In this document: positions 1 to 10,212 of the stretch, in pieces
How the letters are laid out: each line of letters opens with the position of its first letter
Numbering within the stretch: the first letter of the stretch is position 1
From: Hepsetus odoe
Taxonomy: Eukaryota > Chordata > Actinopteri > Characiformes > Hepsetidae
Assembly: GCA_017165825.1 (NCBI GenBank)
Contig: CM029370.1
Coordinates: 29,908,046-29,972,045, forward strand
DNA length: 64,000 bases
Direction of reading: 5' to 3'
Program-made: the position numbers and the translations under genes
The notes under the pieces: generated by a model
Seen by the model: only the letters and a program-made list of their open reading frames with translations
Database searches by the model: none
Told to the model about the DNA's origin: nothing

Positions 1-127
1 TGAATCCACTCACTGTGGCTGCAGATAAAATAATCTTTTACATTTAAACCAGTGAAGAAATTAAATCTGATTTTTGAATAGATTTTTGATCTATTGATCA
101 GTCTCTAGTATACTTCTAAATTTATCT

Positions 128-705
128 TCTGCTATCTTTCTGCCACTCACATTAGTAGTCTGCACAGTGGATCATCCGTCTCCATGTCTTCCTGTCCTCT
201 GCATTTACCCCCTGCATGTCTTATCTCACCACATCCATAAACCTCCTCCTCTCCTCTTTCCTGGCAGCTCCATCCTCAACATCTTTCTCAGAGTCTCATT
301 TCACTCACTTTGTCTTCAAATTGTCCAACCTAAGCTGTCCCTCTAATATGCTCGTCCTGTCCATCCTTGTTTCTCACAACACATATCTCAGCATCTTTAA
401 CATCTGACACCTTCAGCTCCACCACGTTTTCATTACCATCTCCAACCCGTGGTCTCAATAACATTCTGTAAACTTTCACTTTCACTCTCGCTGGTCCCCG
501 TCTGTCACAGATCACTCCTGTTACTCTTCTCCACCCAACCTGCCTGCACTCCAAATGAGCAAAAGTATTTAAACTCCTCCACCCTCACCACCTCTACTCC
601 CTCCATCCTAACCACTCCGCTGTCCTCCCCTTCATTCACACGCATGTGTTCTGCCTCAGTCCCTGCTCACTTTCATTCCTCCCCCTCTAGAAAGATCTTT
701 ATACT
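128..705 (-). mobile_element. RTE-like LINE, 3' fragment
   Basis: On the minus strand this matches the C-terminal coding part of the LINE at 6,988-10,093. The complement of the MELPGKRRRGRPKRRFMDV region lies near 200-280, and the complement of the RIRNEYIRGT and VVRPAMLYGLE regions follows. Stops and small indels break the reading frame. It is a 5'-truncated dead copy; the adjacent open frames on both strands are not genes. Confidence 0.8.
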
Positions 706-1415
706 TCTATAATTCTAAACCCTTAATTTTGGATAAAAGTTACAGTTAGAGTTTAGTTTCGACTCAAAGAAATAAAGGCTGCAATAATAAAGAGGATGCA
801 GATGGTGTGAGATGTAAAGAGGTGTGTGAGAAAGGTGAGAAAGAAGTGTTCCAAGTGGCAAAAGATAGATGCAGACATCTGTCATCTAAGCAGAAAGGTT
901 TTATTTTTTTATGAGAAAAGGACATAAAAGTCATAATCAGACGGGACCTCGTGATGAGAATAAACGCCTGGGAAGAAATGTTGGGGCGAAACCTGCCACA
1001 AACAAGTGTTCACTCCCCTCTAAACCTGCCCCTGACCTCACATTTATCCGAAACCTTTATTGTACGAGTGCATCTGCTTTTATGTGAGCCTGTATTTTGT
1101 GCTCGCGTTCACCTGTCAGGCTCACACTCCCGAACAGCACAGTAATAAAAATGTGACCTCTTCTCTTTCCTCCTTGATATGTTGCCTCCTCAGGTGCCCT
1201 TTTCTGGTCCTGGAAAACAATCACTCTGCAGGGGTGAGCTTCAACCCAAATCTAATCAGTGGTCAACTGTGCTTTCAGTTCAGGACCCAGGAATCAAGAC
1301 ATGGTCAAAAAAATGCTTCTGCAGTAATGGTGAGATTATGAAACCGTATCTGTCCAATCAAGTAGATGAAACAAAGGAAACGGGAACAAATGTTTTAGGC
1401 TGCATAATGCCTAAA
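706..1415. other. unassigned sequence
   Basis: I recognise no exon, transposon or RNA gene here. The three overlapping short plus-strand open frames have no family resemblance. Confidence 0.5.
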
Positions 1416-1419
1416 GGTT

Positions 1420-1885
1420 CTAGATAAAATGGGTTCCACCCTCCCAGCGTTCAGCATCAGCAGTAAACAGATCCCCTGATCATCTGGAATCATCTGCTCC
1501 TGGTTCTTCACTGCTTCATGTCTTAAGTTAGACGCTTTGTTCTGCTTGAAGGTTCAGACGTAGATCACTGTGTGGATTAACCAACACAGAACTATCAAAC
1601 TGCTCAGGTACAGAGACTGGACTGAACATGAGAGACAACAACACTGTCCTTCAGGAAGATCTGGAGAACTGCTCAGGTACAGAGACTGGACTGAACATGA
1701 GAGACAACAACACTGTCCTTCAGGAAGATCTGGAGAACCGCTCAGGTACAGAGACTGGACTGAAAATGAAAGACAACAACACTGTCCTTCAGGAAGATCT
1801 GGAGAACTGCTCAGGTACAGAGACTGGACTGAAAATGAAAGACAACAACACTGTCCTTCAGGAAGATCTGGAGAAGTAGAAGACA
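1420..1885 (+). mobile_element. Tc1-like derivative with 69-bp internal repeats (subfamily alpha)
   Basis: Sequence from about 1,425 to 1,600 also occurs, inverted, at 21,297-21,465 and in part at 26,225 and 38,190. It ends in the shared flank ggattaaccaacacagaact, followed by four 69-bp units. No transposase is encoded. Related copies end in a cttttgcacag-type terminus, which is why I assign the family to Tc1/mariner-type non-autonomous elements. The exact ends of this copy are uncertain. Confidence 0.6.
1603..1878 (+). repeat. 69-bp tandem repeat, four units
   Basis: Units start at 1603, 1672, 1741 and 1810. Each begins ctcaggtacagagactgg and ends ctggagaactg. Units 3 and 4 share changes (gaaaatgaaag for gaacatgag). 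The period equals 23 codons, so several frames stay open and give repetitive peptides; I do not regard these as genes. Confidence 0.95.
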
Positions 1886-2588
1886 TTTATACCGGAAATC
1901 ATTTCTACAGAATTCTTGAATTCTTGATCAATATGATTTTGAAAATTCAGCCTAAATATTCACAGTAAGTGTCAACACATAATGTGGATTTATTAATCAC
2001 TTTGTTTCACAATTTATTAACATATTAATTTATTATTACAGTTCTTCCATTTTTAGCACCCAGAAGTGATAAGACATCCACTGAAGAACTCAAACATCAT
2101 GAGACTTTTCTTCTGAAGGGTTTCAGGGGGATCTGAACTTCAGAATCAGGCTTCATTCATCAGCAGGGGGAGCACGAGGGCTTCATTTCCTGAAGAGGAG
2201 GAGGGTTTATGGTAAAAGAGAACAGAAAACAGGAACTGCTACACAAATTGGGCATTTTCACACAAAGTCTTTGTAAATACTTTTTTAAAACTAGCATTTC
2301 TGTTTGAGTATTTTCACATTTGCTTCTTGTTCCCCATTATGCCCAATTTGGGGGTCAGTTTGTAAAAAAAGATGTTTATTTCTTAGGTGTTTCTCACATG
2401 AATCTTAATGAAGAGGCATCAAGTCCATCCAACTCCCACTGTGTGTACAGGCTGGCAGTATCATTGTCTTTAAAAGCAGTTTCAGAAAACCTCATATCTC
2501 CAGAATAGTAACTTTTGAACCATTTCTATTGGGGCTGGGACATTTTCATACAGTGTAACGGGAACAAACCTAGTCCCAAAAACATTGT
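1886..2588. other. unassigned AT-rich sequence
   Basis: No recognisable gene or repeat family. Low GC with scattered homopolymer runs. Confidence 0.5.
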
Positions 2589-2785
2589 GAAATGGGCAGC
2601 AGTGGCCTTAGTGACGAGGCCCCATAATTGGAAGGCAGACCAGTAGCTTGCCATGATGCGCCCTTGAGCAAGGTACCGTCCCCATCACTGCTCCCTGCTG
2701 GATGGTGTGTGTGGGTTAAATACAGAGGACGCGTTTGGTTCTGGTTCACTGTTTTCACAAGGACAAATCACTTTCAGGAAAATGG
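2589..2785 (+). mobile_element. tRNA-derived SINE (family S1)
   Basis: Degenerate head, then the family core (cccttgagcaaggtaccgt, ccccatcactgctcc) and the tail gggttaaatacagaggacgc. The B-box part is badly eroded. S1 is my label for the commonest SINE in the window. Confidence 0.75.
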
Positions 2786-3440
2786 TAGTTGAAGTAAAGA
2801 AAAAAATCACTTAACTTTTTTAAACAAGGACTCATTTTCAACATTATCAGCAGAAATATCCATTTCACACCAGCACCTCTTTTGCACTAACTTTTAATGA
2901 GGTTAGGAAATCAAGAGGAAGCAGTCTAACACCTCTCCTGAATATAGAGCATCTCCTAAACCTCCAGAGAGCCTCACTCTTTCTTCAGGCTCTGTGCTTC
3001 AGCTTCATCTCCATAGCTGTTCAGAGGGGTGCAGGTCAGGAGATTGAGGTGGAAGCTTGTTTCTGTGGTCAACAAACCATTTTTGTGTGGATTGAGAGGC
3101 GCGGCCTGCTGGAAGATCCTATCAGGAACCAGTTTCAGGTGTTTTGATCACGACAGCTAATTTTTCTATTTCAGTTTAAATCTCCTGCCGCTTTTCATTT
3201 TGTTGAATGTGTTTGCTCTTAGATGAAAATGGGCTCTCAAATTTAAAGAATTAACCACAAAAACCACTCTTATTACCTATTTTTACTCATCAGGTACTAA
3301 AAATTGTGGGGCAAAAATGAACAAAAAGGCTGAAAACATATTTCCCCCATAAAAATGATATATTCATTAATAATTAGCAGCACTTTGGAGATGTCTGCAT
3401 GTGTCCCTCCCCTCGCACTGCCGTCAGGATGAACTTTTAC
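2786..3440. other. unassigned sequence
   Basis: I see nothing recognisable here. The right end is the approach to the 36-bp minisatellite. Confidence 0.5.
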
Positions 3441-3445
3441 AGAAG

Positions 3446-3840
3446 GACAGACAGCTGTGTGTGTCCTCAGTGTGGACGGTGGACAGACAGCTGTGTGTGT
3501 CCTCAGTGTAGACGGTGGACTGACAGCTGTGTGTGTCCTCAGTGTAGACGGTGGACAGACAGCTGTGTGTGTCCTCAGTGTAGACGGTGGACTGACAGCT
3601 GTGTGTGTCCTCAGTGTGGACGGCGGACAGACAGCTGTGTGTGTCCTCAGTGTAGACGGTGGACTGACAGCTGTGTGTGTCCTCAGTGTGGACGGTGGAC
3701 AGACAGCTGTGTGTGTCCTCAGTGTGGACGGTGGACAGACAGCTGTGTGTGTCCTCAGTGAGGACGGTGGACAGACAGCTGTGTGTGTCCTCAGTGTGGA
3801 CGGTGGACAGACAGCTGTGTGTGTCCTCAGTGAGGACGGT
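3446..3840. repeat. 36-bp minisatellite, about 11 units
   Basis: The period is 36 bp (units at 3446, 3482 and so on). The core reads gacagacagctgtgtgtgtc followed by ctcagtgtagacggtg. Units differ at g/a (gtggacgg/gtagacgg) and t/a positions, giving mixed variants along the array. Because 36 is divisible by 3, all plus frames are open and translate to cysteine-rich TDSCVCPQC-like repeats. One frame ends where a unit has cagtgagg. There is no start context, splice signal or family resemblance, so this is a tandem repeat and not a cysteine-rich protein gene. Confidence 0.95.
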
Positions 3841-4017
3841 CAGTAACGCCGCCGCTCGGAGACGGAGGACGAGAGACTCTCACTGTTACAGTAAAGGGTG
3901 ATGATGAGCTGATGTTAGTGAGCGTCCCTCTTCTCTCCAACAATCATCGAGAAGTTTTCAGACTGAAGATGAAGATCTTTAACTGGAGAACTGATTACTG
4001 ATCTCTCGTTACATCAC

Positions 4018-4172
4018 TGTCCACACAACCGTGTCCCAAACTGGACACACACTCAATAGTGTGGACAAATAGTGCACAACCACTGGACACACACTCAATA
4101 ATGTAGTGTGTAAAAATAGTGCACAACCACTGTACACACACTCAGTAACGTAGAGTGCAATGTGTAGAAGTG
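4018..4172. repeat. degenerate tandem repeat (about 50-60 bp)
   Basis: Three imperfect units share actggacacacactcaata and aatagtgcacaaccactg. Unit lengths vary through small indels. Confidence 0.7.
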
Positions 4173-4600
4173 CACGGTCACCACACTGGATCATCTGTTT
4201 CCATTTCTTCGTGTCCTCTGGATCTTCTTCATTCAAACCGACCACTTGCATGTCCTCTCTCACCACGTCCATAAACCTCCTCTTTGTCATAGAACATATC
4301 TCCATCTCTCCAGGTTCTCCTCAAGCTGCTCCCTACTCTCACTACAGATCACAAGATCATCAACAAGTATCATCGTCCACGGGGACTCCTGTGTAACCTC
4401 GTCCATCCATCAACCATTACTATTGCAAACAAGAATGGGCTCGGTGCTGATCACCTCTACTTTAAATGCACCAGTCACTCCTATTGCAGACCTCACCCCT
4501 GCCTTAATACATATCCTGACACACCTGACTTCCTCATACAAAACCTCCAAACCTCATCTCCTCAAATCTACAATGGCACAACGCAACTCCTTTTGACCTT
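4173..4600 (-). mobile_element. RTE-like LINE, internally deleted 3' fragment
   Basis: The minus strand first shows the extreme C-terminal coding region, complementary to ccataaacctcctctttg. It then jumps near 4,285 to the complement of the FADD-downstream segment (LERWR region) and earlier RT sequence. The segment between the RT palm and the C-terminus is missing, so this copy carries an internal deletion as well as 5' truncation. Confidence 0.75.
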
Positions 4601-5432
4601 AAAGATACAAAAACACAGTCATTAAAACACTAAAGCTTATCTCTGATAAAATGTTTCACTGCAGAGACGTGTGAACAACTGGTGTGCATTCTTTCAGTCC
4701 CACTCCAGAGACACGTCCAACAGCATTAGTCCACCATCTCCTCCTCTGCCCTTTGTCTCTTTGTTGAGATTCTGCATCATCAGTTACTGTGTCCAGTTAC
4801 TACAGCGTTTTGGAGAGACAACCCTGGTAAAAAGAAGTGGGCACAGAGAGGAAGTTCTATGTTACCATCCAGGTGGGCGGGGCTTTAAGGATGTGACCTC
4901 AAATGAAAACTATGTATTAGACAAAAAACCGCTCTCCACACGAATACAGCAGGTTCCAGTGCCGGCTGCTGTGTTGGTGTTTTGTTGATGTGGAACATAT
5001 TTTTTGCTCTTTATATAATTCTGGCCGTTTTAATTGAATTAAATGTCCCTCTGGTCATATTAACATCAGCTTCAAGAGAGCAGGATGGTGACAGACACAC
5101 TCACAGCAAAACAACCTGAGGTGCAGGTTATTAAACCAGCAAGAGACCCGTCGACCTTCTTTTTTTGTACTTCTAAGTGTTTTTGTTTTTCTGCCTTTGC
5201 TGTTCTCAGCAGCGTGAGAGCACATCGCTTTAATTACAGTCAAATCTTTGGAATCACACATCGAACCCCGACAACAAGGAGAGCTAATTAAAGGAACAAA
5301 GCAACCGAGAGGAATGTGAGGTGATACAAGCAAAACTTTCTTCTTGCAATTCAGTGAAACTAAACAAAAATGCATGGACTTTATATTAAGTGTCTCATTA
5401 ATAATTCATGTGAAATGAAATTCCCGTAATTG
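4601..5432. other. unassigned sequence
   Basis: Contains an AT-rich stretch with two ctaattaa/tttaattac homeodomain-type motifs (about 5,228-5,290). This might be conserved non-coding DNA but cannot be judged without alignment. No gene is evident. Confidence 0.4.
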
Positions 5433-5434
5433 CA

Positions 5435-5468
<34 letters not shown>
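5435..5468. repeat. (CA)n microsatellite
   Basis: An uninterrupted CA dinucleotide run. Confidence 0.97.
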
Positions 5469-5470
<2 letters not shown>

Positions 5471-5477
5471 CTGTGAA

Positions 5478-5700
5478 AAGTGGGCAGTGAATTTGTCCTC
5501 TACTTTAGTGAACACACACCCCTGGGGGCTGCCCTTCCTGCACCCAGGGGGTAATTATAGGGGTAAGTGTTTTGCCCGAGGGCACTTCAGCCCTGGATGT
5601 CATGGCGTGAGAAATTATTGCTCAGTCCCCACTACCCACATTTTTCCTGCCAGTCCTGGGGATTGAACCCTCAAACATCCAGTTGCAAACCCTCTTCTCT
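5478..5700 (-). mobile_element. SINE-like repeat, minus orientation
   Basis: The complement of a B box (ggggattgaaccctc at about 5,658) suggests a tRNA-derived head at the right end. The body (gggcacttcagccctggatg) differs from the S1 core, so this is probably a separate SINE family. Confidence 0.5.
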
Positions 5701-5935
5701 AAATAGCGGCGCGCTAGTGTTTTGGGAGAAGGTCCCCGGATCTGAAGGTCGTGGGTTTGATTCCCAAAGCAGCAGGTTACCTTAGGGTTCCCTTGAGCAA
5801 GCTGCCGTCCCCATCACTGCTCCCCGGGTGCTGGATATGGCTGCCACCTTCTGGACGGTGCGTGTTTGTGTGAAATACAGAGAATATATTCACAATGACA
5901 GATGTTCACTTTCACTTTCACTTCATTGGGCCATA
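5701..5935 (+). mobile_element. tRNA-derived SINE (S1)
   Basis: B-box-like gtgggtttgattcccaa, core cttgagcaagctgccgtccc, tail gtgaaatacagag and the terminal cactttcactttcacttc typical of this family. Confidence 0.8.
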
Positions 5936-5959
5936 GCTACCCTTTATAATAACAGACTA

Positions 5960-6136
5960 CTGCACCTTTATTTAACCCACACACACCATCCAGCAGGGGG
6001 CAGACATATCCAGCACACGGGGAGCGGTGATGGGGATGGTATCTTACTCAAGGGAACCTCAGGGCAATCTACTGGTCTGAGATTAGAACCTAAAACCTTC
6101 TCATCCTTCTGCCTAAACACTAGACCACCGCTGCCC
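5960..6136 (-). mobile_element. tRNA-derived SINE (S1), inverted next to the previous copy
   Basis: Complement of the S1 tail (tttaacccacacacaccatc), core and A box (actagaccaccgctgcccc). It lies tail to tail with the plus-strand copy at 5,701, forming an imperfect inverted repeat. Confidence 0.8.
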
Positions 6137-6599
6137 CAAATAAGGCATATTCTTAAAAATCTATTATTTTTCTCTTCTATGAATTTTCTACTTTACTGAA
6201 TATTTTCTCTTGATAATTTCCAATAGCACGAAAATTTTCCATTTTTAGAAATCTCTTCATTTTATTTTAATATCTCACACTTCCTGCAGCCAACAGCTTC
6301 AAAGTGAGTCCCAGCAGTGAAGGCACAGTGTGCTGGAACCAGATTTTTACAGCCGGTGATTTCATTCTGCATTAAATTGCTCCCGTGTCCGAGAGCCTCC
6401 TGCTGTGCTGTGGTCTCCAGGCCGATTTGTGATTTTTGATGCCACTCAGCAGTTTGGTTCACAGTTTCTATACGCCGTCACAGCCGGGGAGTCGTGAACC
6501 CGCAGAGAAAGAGCTTGTAAATACCTGAGGCGTTTTGGTGGACCGGCCGAGGATGAGCGCTCTGAACAGTCCACCATCTGTCATCCTGCAGAAGATCAG
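6137..6599. other. unassigned sequence
   Basis: Moderately GC-rich from 6,280 onward with no open frame of note and no recognised repeat. Confidence 0.45.
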
Positions 6600-6695
6600 A
6601 CTCGGTGATGAATTATTCACAGTGGAGCCTGAATCATTCAGAGTAGATACTGAAACATTCTCTCCGGACACTGAATCATTTACAGTAGACAATTA
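6600..6695 (+). repeat. degenerate 21-bp tandem repeat, left part
   Basis: Successive units such as ctgaatcattcagagtagat and ctgaatcatttacagtagac recur every 21 bp. The same repeat resumes at 10,096, beyond the SINE and LINE, so this appears to be one array split by insertions. Confidence 0.75.
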
Positions 6696-6707
6696 AGGAA
6701 TCGCAAA

Positions 6708-6740
6708 TATTATTATTATTATTATTATTTTTATTTATTT
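6708..6740. repeat. (ATT)n microsatellite
   Basis: An ATT/TTA run passing into T- and A-rich sequence. Confidence 0.9.
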
Positions 6741-6787
6741 ATTTAAAATGAAAGTGTCTATTCTTGGTCTGGTAGATTCACAATACT

Positions 6788-6942
6788 CTGCGATGCAACA
6801 GGGGGCAGCTGTTGAAAGCGCCCAGGGAGCTGTGACAGGGACGGTACCTTGCTCAAGGGTACCTCAGGGCAACCTGCATCTGGGATTTTGAACCCACAAC
6901 CTTCTGATTCATAGGGTCGACTCTAACACTGGTGCTCATTGT
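6788..6942 (-). mobile_element. tRNA-derived SINE (S1)
   Basis: Complement of the S1 core (gacggtaccttgctcaaggg) and a decayed B box (attttgaacccacaacctt). It uses the gttgaaagcgcccaggga variant also seen at 47,515. Confidence 0.8.
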
Positions 6943-6983
6943 GTGTGTGTGTGTATTGTAATTATTATTATTATTATTATTAT
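6940..6983. repeat. (GT)n and (ATT)n microsatellite
   Basis: Short GT run, then an ATT run ending directly at the 5' end of the long LINE copy. Confidence 0.9.
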
Positions 6984-7289
6984 ATATTAGCTGGCTTAGC
7001 CACTAGGGATGAACAAGCCAATGTATTTCTTGATGCGGTCCCCAGTACCGGGTAAATGGGAGAAATTCGTCAGGAAGGACATCCGGTGTAAACTTGCCAA
7101 ATCAATATCACGGACAACGATGCAGAATTCCATACGGATCGGTCGAGGCCGGGTTAACTGCGACCGCCATCAGTGCTGTGTTGGCCTACAGGGTGCTGTG
7201 GTGAGACGCTGGACTACTGTTGGACAAGAGAAGAGAAAGAAGAGGAGGAAGGCATGTCAGGAGAAGGAGGAAAGACAGAAGGGAAGGAG

Positions 7290-7965
7290 AGTAGAAGTGA
7301 GGATAGGAACTTTGAATGTTGGCAGCATGACTGGTAAAGGTAGAGAATGAGCTGATGTGATGGAGAAAAGGAAGGTTGATATTTTGAGTGTGCAAGAGAC
7401 TAGATGGAAGGGTAAGTAAGGCCAGGTGTACTGGAGGGTTTAAACTGTTCTACCATGGTGTGGATAGAAGGAGGAATGAGTAGGAGTTATCCTGAAGGAA
7501 GAGTATGTAGAGTGTTTGGAAGTGAAGGAAGAGATGTCAGGGAGGTGATGATTTGAAGCTGGAAGTTGAAGGTGTGATGTGAATGTTGTTAGTGCTTATG
7601 CTCCACAAGTTGGTTGTAAGATGAAATTGAAGGAAAAATTCTGGAGTGAGTTAGATGAAGTGATGAGGAAGTGTACCCAGGGGAGAGAGAGTGGAGTGAT
7701 TGGTGCAGATTTTAATGGTCATGTTGGTGAGGAACAGAGGTGATGAGGAGGTGATGGGTAGGCATGTGGTGTCAAGGAGAAGAATGCTGAAGGTCAGATG
7801 GTTGTTAACTTTGCTAAAAGGATGAAAACGACTGTAGTTAATACTTATTTGAAGAAGAGGGAGGAGCACAGGGTGACGTATAAGAGAAGAGGAAGATGCT
7901 CACAGGTGGATTATATTCTTTGCAGGAGGGTCAGTTTTGAAGAGATCAGAGACACAAAGTAGTGA
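7290..7965 (+). pseudogene. LINE endonuclease domain (APE type), broken
   Basis: Reading across frames gives RIGTLNVGSMTGKGRE, a TGA stop at 7,348, then DILSVQETRWKG. AYAPQVGCK follows near 7,590, GADFNGHVGE near 7,700 and VDYILCRR near 7,905. The Glu of QETRW and the Asp/Asn of DFNGH match catalytic positions of apurinic-type endonucleases that nick target DNA. At least four stops or frameshifts interrupt the domain, so no enzyme can be made. Confidence 0.8.
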
Positions 7966-8029
7966 CAGAGTATAGCTAAACAGCATAGGATGGTGGTCTG
8001 TGGGATGACCTTGCGGAGTCCAGAAGAGG

Positions 8030-8640
8030 AGAATGAGGGCAGGAGTCGGGGATCAGAGTAGGTGGAAGCTGAAGGAGAGGACTGTAGGTGGAATTCAGGC
8101 AGGAGTTAACTTACGGGCACTGGGGCTGTTGAAGAGCTACCGTTGCTGGGAAACTACTGCAGAAGTGATCAGGCAGACGGCTAGAAATATTCTTGGTGTG
8201 ACATCTGGAAGGAAGACGGAGGATAAGGAAGCCTGGTGGTGGAACCAAGAAGTCCAGGAGTGTATTCAAAAGAAGAGGGAGGCAAAGAAGACATGGGACA
8301 TTCAGAGAGATGAAGAAAGTAGACAGGTGTACAAGGAGATGAACCGCAGGGCGAAGAAGCAGTGGTGAAGGCCAAAGATAAGGTGTTTGGTGAATTGTAT
8401 GACAGGTTGGACAGTAAAGAGGGAGAAAAGGACCTTTACCGATTGGCTAGACAGAGAGACAGATCTGATAAAGATGTGCTACAGGTCAGGGCGATTAAAG
8501 ATAGAAATGGTAAGCGTACTCACAGGTGAACAGAGCGTGTTGAGCAGATGGAAGGAATACTTTAAGGGATGAATGAAGAAAATGAGAGAAGACTGGAGGA
8601 TGTGAGAAAAAGAGTTAGCAGGAAGTGCAGCAAAATAAAC
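8030..8640 (+). pseudogene. LINE linker region between endonuclease and RT, broken
   Basis: Recognisable pieces include CWETTAEVIRQTARNILGVT, then WWWNQEVQECIQKKREAKK near 8,236 and SRWKEYFKG near 8,540. The segment is charged and basic, as is usual between the two enzymatic domains in this LINE group. It is split over three frames. Confidence 0.7.
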
Positions 8641-8644
8641 AAGA

Positions 8645-9492
8645 TGGGAAATGAGGGCAGCGATGAAGAGGATGAAGAATGGAAAGGCTGTTGGACCGGA
8701 TGACATACCAGTGGAAGCATGGAGATGTTTAGGGAAGATGGCAGTTGAGTTTCTGACCAGATTGTTTAACACAATCTTGGCAAGTGAGAAGATGCCTGAG
8801 GAGTGGGGCAAGTGTACTGGTACCGATCTTCAAGAATAAGGGGTGATGCACAGAGCTGTAGCAACTATAGAGCGATAAAGTTGATCAGCCACAGCTTGAA
8901 GTTATGGAAAGAGTGGTGGAAGGTAGGTTAAGAAAAGAGGTGAGGATCAGTGAACCCAGCAGTATGGTTTTTATGCAGAGAAAGTGCAAGCATAGATGCA
9001 ATGTTGCTCTGAGGGGTGTTGATGGAGAAAGTACAGAGAGTCAGAAGGAGCTGCATTGTGCCTTTGTGGTTGGAGAAAGCTTAATGACAGGGTGCCTAGA
9101 GGAGGAGTTGTGGTTTTGTATGGAAGTCTGGTGTTACAGGAAAGAATGTGAGAGTAGTTCAGGACCATGTGCAGTGACAGTGTAACAGTGTTGTAAGATC
9201 TGCAGTGGGAGTGACGGCTGCATTTAAGGTAGAGGTTGGATTACATCAAGGATCAGCACTGAGCCCATTCTTGTTTGCAGTAGTGTGGACAGGTTGTGGT
9301 GAGGAGTTAGACAGGAGTCTCCGTGGGCCGATGATGTTTGCTGATGATATTGTGATCTGTGGTGAGAGTAGGGTGCAGCTTGAAGAGAACCTGGAGAGAT
9401 GGAGATCTGCTCTGGAGAGGAGAGGAATGAAAGTGAGTAGGGCAAAGACAGAATACATGAGTGTGAATGAAAGGGAGGAAAGTGGTGGTTAG
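8645..9492 (+). pseudogene. LINE reverse transcriptase domain, broken
   Basis: The early fingers motif GKAVGPDDIPVEAW begins near 8,680 and EFLTRLFNTIL follows. Further on are GLHQGSALSPFLFAVV near 9,238 and the catalytic FADDIVICGE box near 9,339, then LERWRSALERRGMKVSRAKT. The FADD aspartates are intact, but stops and shifts separate the fingers from the palm. In an active copy this domain would copy the element RNA at the nicked target. Confidence 0.85.
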
Positions 9493-9590
9493 GATGCGAA
9501 GAATTGGAGGTAACAAAGATTGGAGGAGTTTAATGCCCAGGATCAACAGTTCAGTGTAACGGCAGTGTGGAAGAGAGGTGAAGAGAGAAA

Positions 9591-10040
9591 TTGCAGGCTG
9601 GATTTAAGATGGGTGGAAGAGTGGCTGGAGGTGATTGTGATAACGCATACCAGCTAGGTAAAGGGAAGGTTTACAGGACAGTAGTGAGACCAGCTATGTT
9701 GTATGGGTTGGAGACGGTGGCACTGATGAAAGACAGGAGGCAGAGCTGGAGGTGTCAAGGATTAAAGATGCTGAGATTTTCGTTGAGTGTGACGAGGATG
9801 AACAGGATTAGAAATGAGTATATTAGAGGGACAGATCAGGTTAGACGTCTTGGAGACAAAGTTAGAGAAGCAAGGTTGCGTTGGATGAAGATGGAGCTGC
9901 CAGGAAAGAGGAGAAGAGGAAGACCAAAGAGGAGGTTTATGGATGTGGTGAGAGAGGACATGCAGGTGGTTGGTTTGAAGCAGGAAGATGCAAAAGACAG
10001 GAAGAAATGGAGACAGTTGATCCGCTGTGGCGACCCCTAA
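9591..10040 (+). pseudogene. LINE C-terminal region
   Basis: The open frame covers YRTVVRPAMLYGLETVALM, RIRNEYIRGTDQVRRLGDKV and a basic GKRRRGRPKRRFMDVVRED stretch, ending CGDP before a stop. Roughly 15 codons of the usual FGHVQRRDEEYIGRRML segment are missing after KVREARLRW. It is the most often copied part of the element in the window, as expected from 5' truncation. Confidence 0.85.
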
Positions 10041-10063
10041 ACGGGAGCAGCCGAAAGAAAAAG

Positions 10064-10093
10064 ATTATTATTATTATTATTATTATTATTATT
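10064..10093 (+). repeat. (ATT)n tail of the LINE
   Basis: Ten ATT units directly follow ccgaaagaaaaag. RTE-type elements commonly end in a short simple repeat instead of poly(A). Confidence 0.9.
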
Positions 10094-10095
10094 GA

Positions 10096-10212
10096 CACAG
10101 AATGATTTTTAGTGCTGAATAATTTACAGCAGCACTGAAACGTTTCTAAGAGATACTGAATCATTCATAACGGATCCTTAACTCTTCATATTTGAGTCAT
10201 AGTGGACACTGA
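10096..10212 (+). repeat. degenerate 21-bp tandem repeat, right part
   Basis: Units such as ctgaataatttacagcagca and ctgaatcattcataacggat continue the array seen at 6,600-6,695. Confidence 0.7.

Larger units (their letters stand above)
6988..10093 (+). mobile_element. RTE-like non-LTR retrotransposon, near full length
   Basis: The 5' region (ggcttagccactagggatga, then catccggtgtaaacttgcc) runs into an endonuclease domain, a reverse transcriptase with an FADD box and a C-terminal region with the basic MELPGKRRRGRPKRRFMDVV-type segment. The 3' end reads gcagccgaaagaaaaag followed by (ATT)n. Element type rests on my recognition of endonuclease and RT motifs resembling BovB/RTE elements of vertebrates. 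The reading frame is broken by many stops and shifts, so the copy is dead. It is the longest of at least 17 copies or pieces in the window. Confidence 0.85.

Noticed and set aside
1554..1968. Repetitive open frames of 110-132 codons on both strands
   Set aside because: They are caused by the 69-bp unit (23 codons) and recur wherever that transposon-borne unit occurs.
3399..3846. Cysteine-rich repeat protein (TDSCVCPQC-like)
   Set aside because: All plus frames are open because the unit is 36 bp; units vary without regard to any frame and there is no splice or start support.
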